Part shown: positions 29,842-32,536 of the stretch, in pieces
Position numbering within the stretch: position 1 is the stretch's first letter
Layout: each line of letters opens with the position of its first letter
Assembly (NCBI GenBank): GCA_027064045.1
Contig: JAMOQK010000063.1
Span: 1-32,536 of the forward strand
Origin: Sulfurimonas sp.
GTDB lineage: Bacteria; Campylobacterota; Campylobacteria; Campylobacterales; Sulfurimonadaceae
Length of the DNA stretch: 32,536 nucleotides
Reading direction: 5' to 3'
Position numbers and translations under genes: made by a program
Notes under the pieces: model-generated
Seen by the model: the letters and a program-made list of their open reading frames with translations, nothing else
What the model was told of the DNA's origin: nothing
Databases searched by the model: none

Positions 29842-32526
29842 ATGGCTCTTGTAAAAAAAAGATACGGTAAGAAAGACGGGCTTATAAGTCTTATAGAACC
29901 ATTATTACTATATGGTACTATAGCCTCCATACTCTTTTATGTTATATGGCCATATGTATATTATATCAAAAATGAAACACTACTAGTTTTGGGAGTGTTT
30001 GCTACTTGGCGATATGGCTGGTTACTTATAAATTTCACTAGAGCATTTCTTTATGCAAAAGTAGCTTACCCAAATCTAAAGAAAAAAATAAAAAACTTGG
30101 ATGAAGATGTAAAATACCCAAACCATGTATATTTTTCCATACCCTCTTACAAAGAAGAATCTTGGGTAAGTGTTGAAACATTTAAATCAATAATGAATGA
30201 ATTATCTGTTATACCATCTAGTGCAACTATTATAGTCTCAACTTCTGGTGACCCACAAGAAGATGCTATTATATATCAAACTTGCAAAGCACACCATGCT
30301 TTTGATAAGGTTGAACTTGTATTCCAACATCAAAAAGAGGGCAAAAGGATAGCCATGGGTCACTCTATGAGAGCTATTGCTAGAAGATATTATAAAAAAG
30401 ACAAAGATTTTAATAGTGTTACTTTTTTTATGGATGGAGATAGTTACCTTGAAAGAGGATTTTTTCAAAAATTACTTCCCCATTTTGCAATAGATTCAAA
30501 TCTAGGTGCAGTTACCACAAATGAAGCCGCATTTATACGAACAAATTCAAATTGGTATAAAGACTGGTTTAACCTTAAGTTTGGACAAAGGCATACTCTT
30601 TTTCAATCTCATTCACTCTCTAAAAAAGTTTTAACACTAACAGGGAGACTATCTGCATACAGAACAGATATTATTGTACAAGAAAAATTTATCAGTCGCG
30701 TAGAAAACGATATAATCACAACAGTGATGCATGGAAAATTTAGATTTTTAATGGGTGATGATAAAACCACTTGGTTTAACCTACTTGAAGCTGGTTGGAA
30801 TATGAGATACCTACCAGATACCTTATGCTACTCTTTAGAAAGTAGAGATGCAGACTTTTTAGATCTTAGTCGCTCTCTACCTTATAGATGGTATGGAAAT
30901 ACTTTAAGAAATTCAAATCGTGCTTTAAGTCTTGGTCCAAAAAAAATAAAAAGTTTTTTTATCTGGTGGGCAATCTTAGATCAAAGAATTTCCATGTGGA
31001 CATCATTAGTTGGAATTACTGGAGCTATTATCTTAGGAATTTTTAAGTCATATTTTTATCTACTTTTTTATCTTGTTTGGATTTTATATGTAAGGATGTT
31101 CCAACTCATCATAATCGCATATAATGGACATCCAGTATCTATAAGAACTATCCCACTCATGCTTTATACACAATGGGCTGGTTCAATAGTAAAAATAAAA
31201 GCTTTATTTCATCTATCTGATCAAAAATGGTCAAAAGGAAATGAGATACAAAGTAGTGATGATAGTGTTGCAAAAATCAACCATCCACTATTTGACAAAA
31301 TGCCAGATATACTAATGATTTTTTCATATAGTTTTTTTATTTATATCATGCTTTTATCTCACAATATGATTTCCCTTCCAGATTTGGATTTACTTAAAGA
31401 AAAAACTATTAAGATAAAAAAGGACAATAACATTATAGATTCTAGTAATTTTGGTGTTATTGTGAATGATAATAAAGATGATGCCAAAGCTATCAATAAG
31501 CTTATAAAAAATGCAAAAGACAACACAACCATAATCTTACCAGAAGGAATAATAGATTTATATTCTTCTATCATAATCAATCGTTCAAACATAACCATAA
31601 AAGGTGCATCAAAAGAGAAAACAATTATTGTTTCGCATTTAAAAACAGCCGATCAAGTTGCTATATATGTCAAAGGAAAACGGTTAAAAAAAATAACCAC
31701 CCTCAGCAAAGATATAAAATACGGTCAAAGTATCATAACTGTAAATAAAAATCTACAAAATCATACAAATTGGATTAAAATCAGAGAGCCAAATGATAAA
31801 GAATTTTTCAATAAACTAAACTCCTTAATCTGGAGGAGAAGATACCCTTATCTTAGACAAGAGATAGTAAAAATCACTTCTAAGCACAAAAAACTTTTAT
31901 TTTTAAATAGTTCTATTACTACCTCTTTTAAGGCAAATTATGCAGAAATATACAGTTTGAAAATGATTGAAAATGTAAAGCTTAACTCATTTACAATTAA
32001 ACAAAAGATTCAAAATCATACGATACAAGAAACTGTTGGTATATATGCAAATATATTTCCAAACCATATGGTTGATATGTTGAAATTTGAATATGTGGCA
32101 AATTCAAATCTAAGCGAAATTAAAATTCTAAATGCTGGAAGTAATCCACTTGTTTTTGAAAATGTTTATGGTTGTAAGGCTACAAATATTTACATAAATG
32201 GTTCTTGGAATAAAGGAAAAAAAGGAAATGGGTATGTTCGTTTTAGTCGTGCCTTTAATTCAAGGTTTTCAAATTCTATTGTCAAAAATATCAGACACCT
32301 AACTATACAATGGAGCAGTGCGAATAATGTTTTTGAAAATTTAGAGATGCATGTAGATATTAATCTTCATGGTGGATACTCGCACGATAACAACATCAAA
32401 AATATAATCTTCAATATCCCATCTTTTCATAAATGGAAAGGTATAACGCTAACACCACCAAATGCAAGATGGGCGCCACCAGATGGCTCAAAAAATTACG
32501 CCCAAAATATAAGCTATAAAAAATAA
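29842..32526 (+). CDS. Alg8-like family 2 glycosyltransferase fused to a C-terminal right-handed beta-helix domain
   Basis: N-terminal TM helices; GT2 motifs FFMDGDSYLERGFF, SRVENDI, GDDKTTWF, LPYRWYGNTLRNSNRALSLGP, WWAILDQRISMWTSLVG. After the last TM (ILMIFSYSFFIYIMLLS), pectate-lyase-3-like NFGVIVNDNKDDAKAINKLI and a beta-helix-like region to the C-terminus. Confidence 0.85.
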   Translation: MALVKKRYGKKDGLISLIEPLLLYGTIASILFYVIWPYVYYIKNETLLVLGVFATWRYGWLLINFTRAFLYAKVAYPNLKKKIKNLDEDVKYPNHVYFSIPSYKEESWVSVETFKSIMNELSVIPSSATIIVSTSGDPQEDAIIYQTCKAHHAFDKVELVFQHQKEGKRIAMGHSMRAIARRYYKKDKDFNSVTFFMDGDSYLERGFFQKLLPHFAIDSNLGAVTTNEAAFIRTNSNWYKDWFNLKFGQRHTLFQSHSLSKKVLTLTGRLSAYRTDIIVQEKFISRVENDIITTVMHGKFRFLMGDDKTTWFNLLEAGWNMRYLPDTLCYSLESRDADFLDLSRSLPYRWYGNTLRNSNRALSLGPKKIKSFFIWWAILDQRISMWTSLVGITGAIILGIFKSYFYLLFYLVWILYVRMFQLIIIAYNGHPVSIRTIPLMLYTQWAGSIVKIKALFHLSDQKWSKGNEIQSSDDSVAKINHPLFDKMPDILMIFSYSFFIYIMLLSHNMISLPDLDLLKEKTIKIKKDNNIIDSSNFGVIVNDNKDDAKAINKLIKNAKDNTTIILPEGIIDLYSSIIINRSNITIKGASKEKTIIVSHLKTADQVAIYVKGKRLKKITTLSKDIKYGQSIITVNKNLQNHTNWIKIREPNDKEFFNKLNSLIWRRRYPYLRQEIVKITSKHKKLLFLNSSITTSFKANYAEIYSLKMIENVKLNSFTIKQKIQNHTIQETVGIYANIFPNHMVDMLKFEYVANSNLSEIKILNAGSNPLVFENVYGCKATNIYINGSWNKGKKGNGYVRFSRAFNSRFSNSIVKNIRHLTIQWSSANNVFENLEMHVDINLHGGYSHDNNIKNIIFNIPSFHKWKGITLTPPNARWAPPDGSKNYAQNISYKK

Positions 32527-32536
32527 ACTATCTATA

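Overview
AT-rich bacterial window. Protein motifs and gene order suggest a Campylobacterota genome (Sulfurimonas/Sulfurovum-like); this is inference, as no search was run. About 2.5-28.4 kb is mostly housekeeping: a NosL-like lipoprotein, gltD-gltB, an M3 peptidase, an EEP-family nuclease, metX-xseB-nitrilase-ThiF, an amidase, a nitronate monooxygenase-like protein, tyrS-relA/spoT-rpoZ-pyrH, hisD-thioredoxin-aroK, and a polytopic membrane protein with a hemerythrin. Four places deserve attention. (1) The right edge holds an Alg44-like PilZ/HlyD protein followed by an Alg8-like glycosyltransferase with an apparent C-terminal right-handed beta-helix domain. This looks like a c-di-GMP-controlled exopolysaccharide synthase with a built-in periplasmic polymer-modifying or polymer-binding domain. 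A perfect 24-bp palindrome lies just upstream of its first start codon. (2) At 1021-1274 a nested inverted-repeat element folds on paper into a gap-free four-way junction, ending at the start of a GAF-histidine kinase that looks truncated. (3) At 9228-11636 an uncharacterised protein abuts a trypsin-like protease with no visible signal peptide, carrying a zinc ribbon and an extra C-terminal region. (4) At the left edge an accessory ORF is split by an in-frame stop. No rRNA, tRNA, CRISPR array or complete transposase was recognised.
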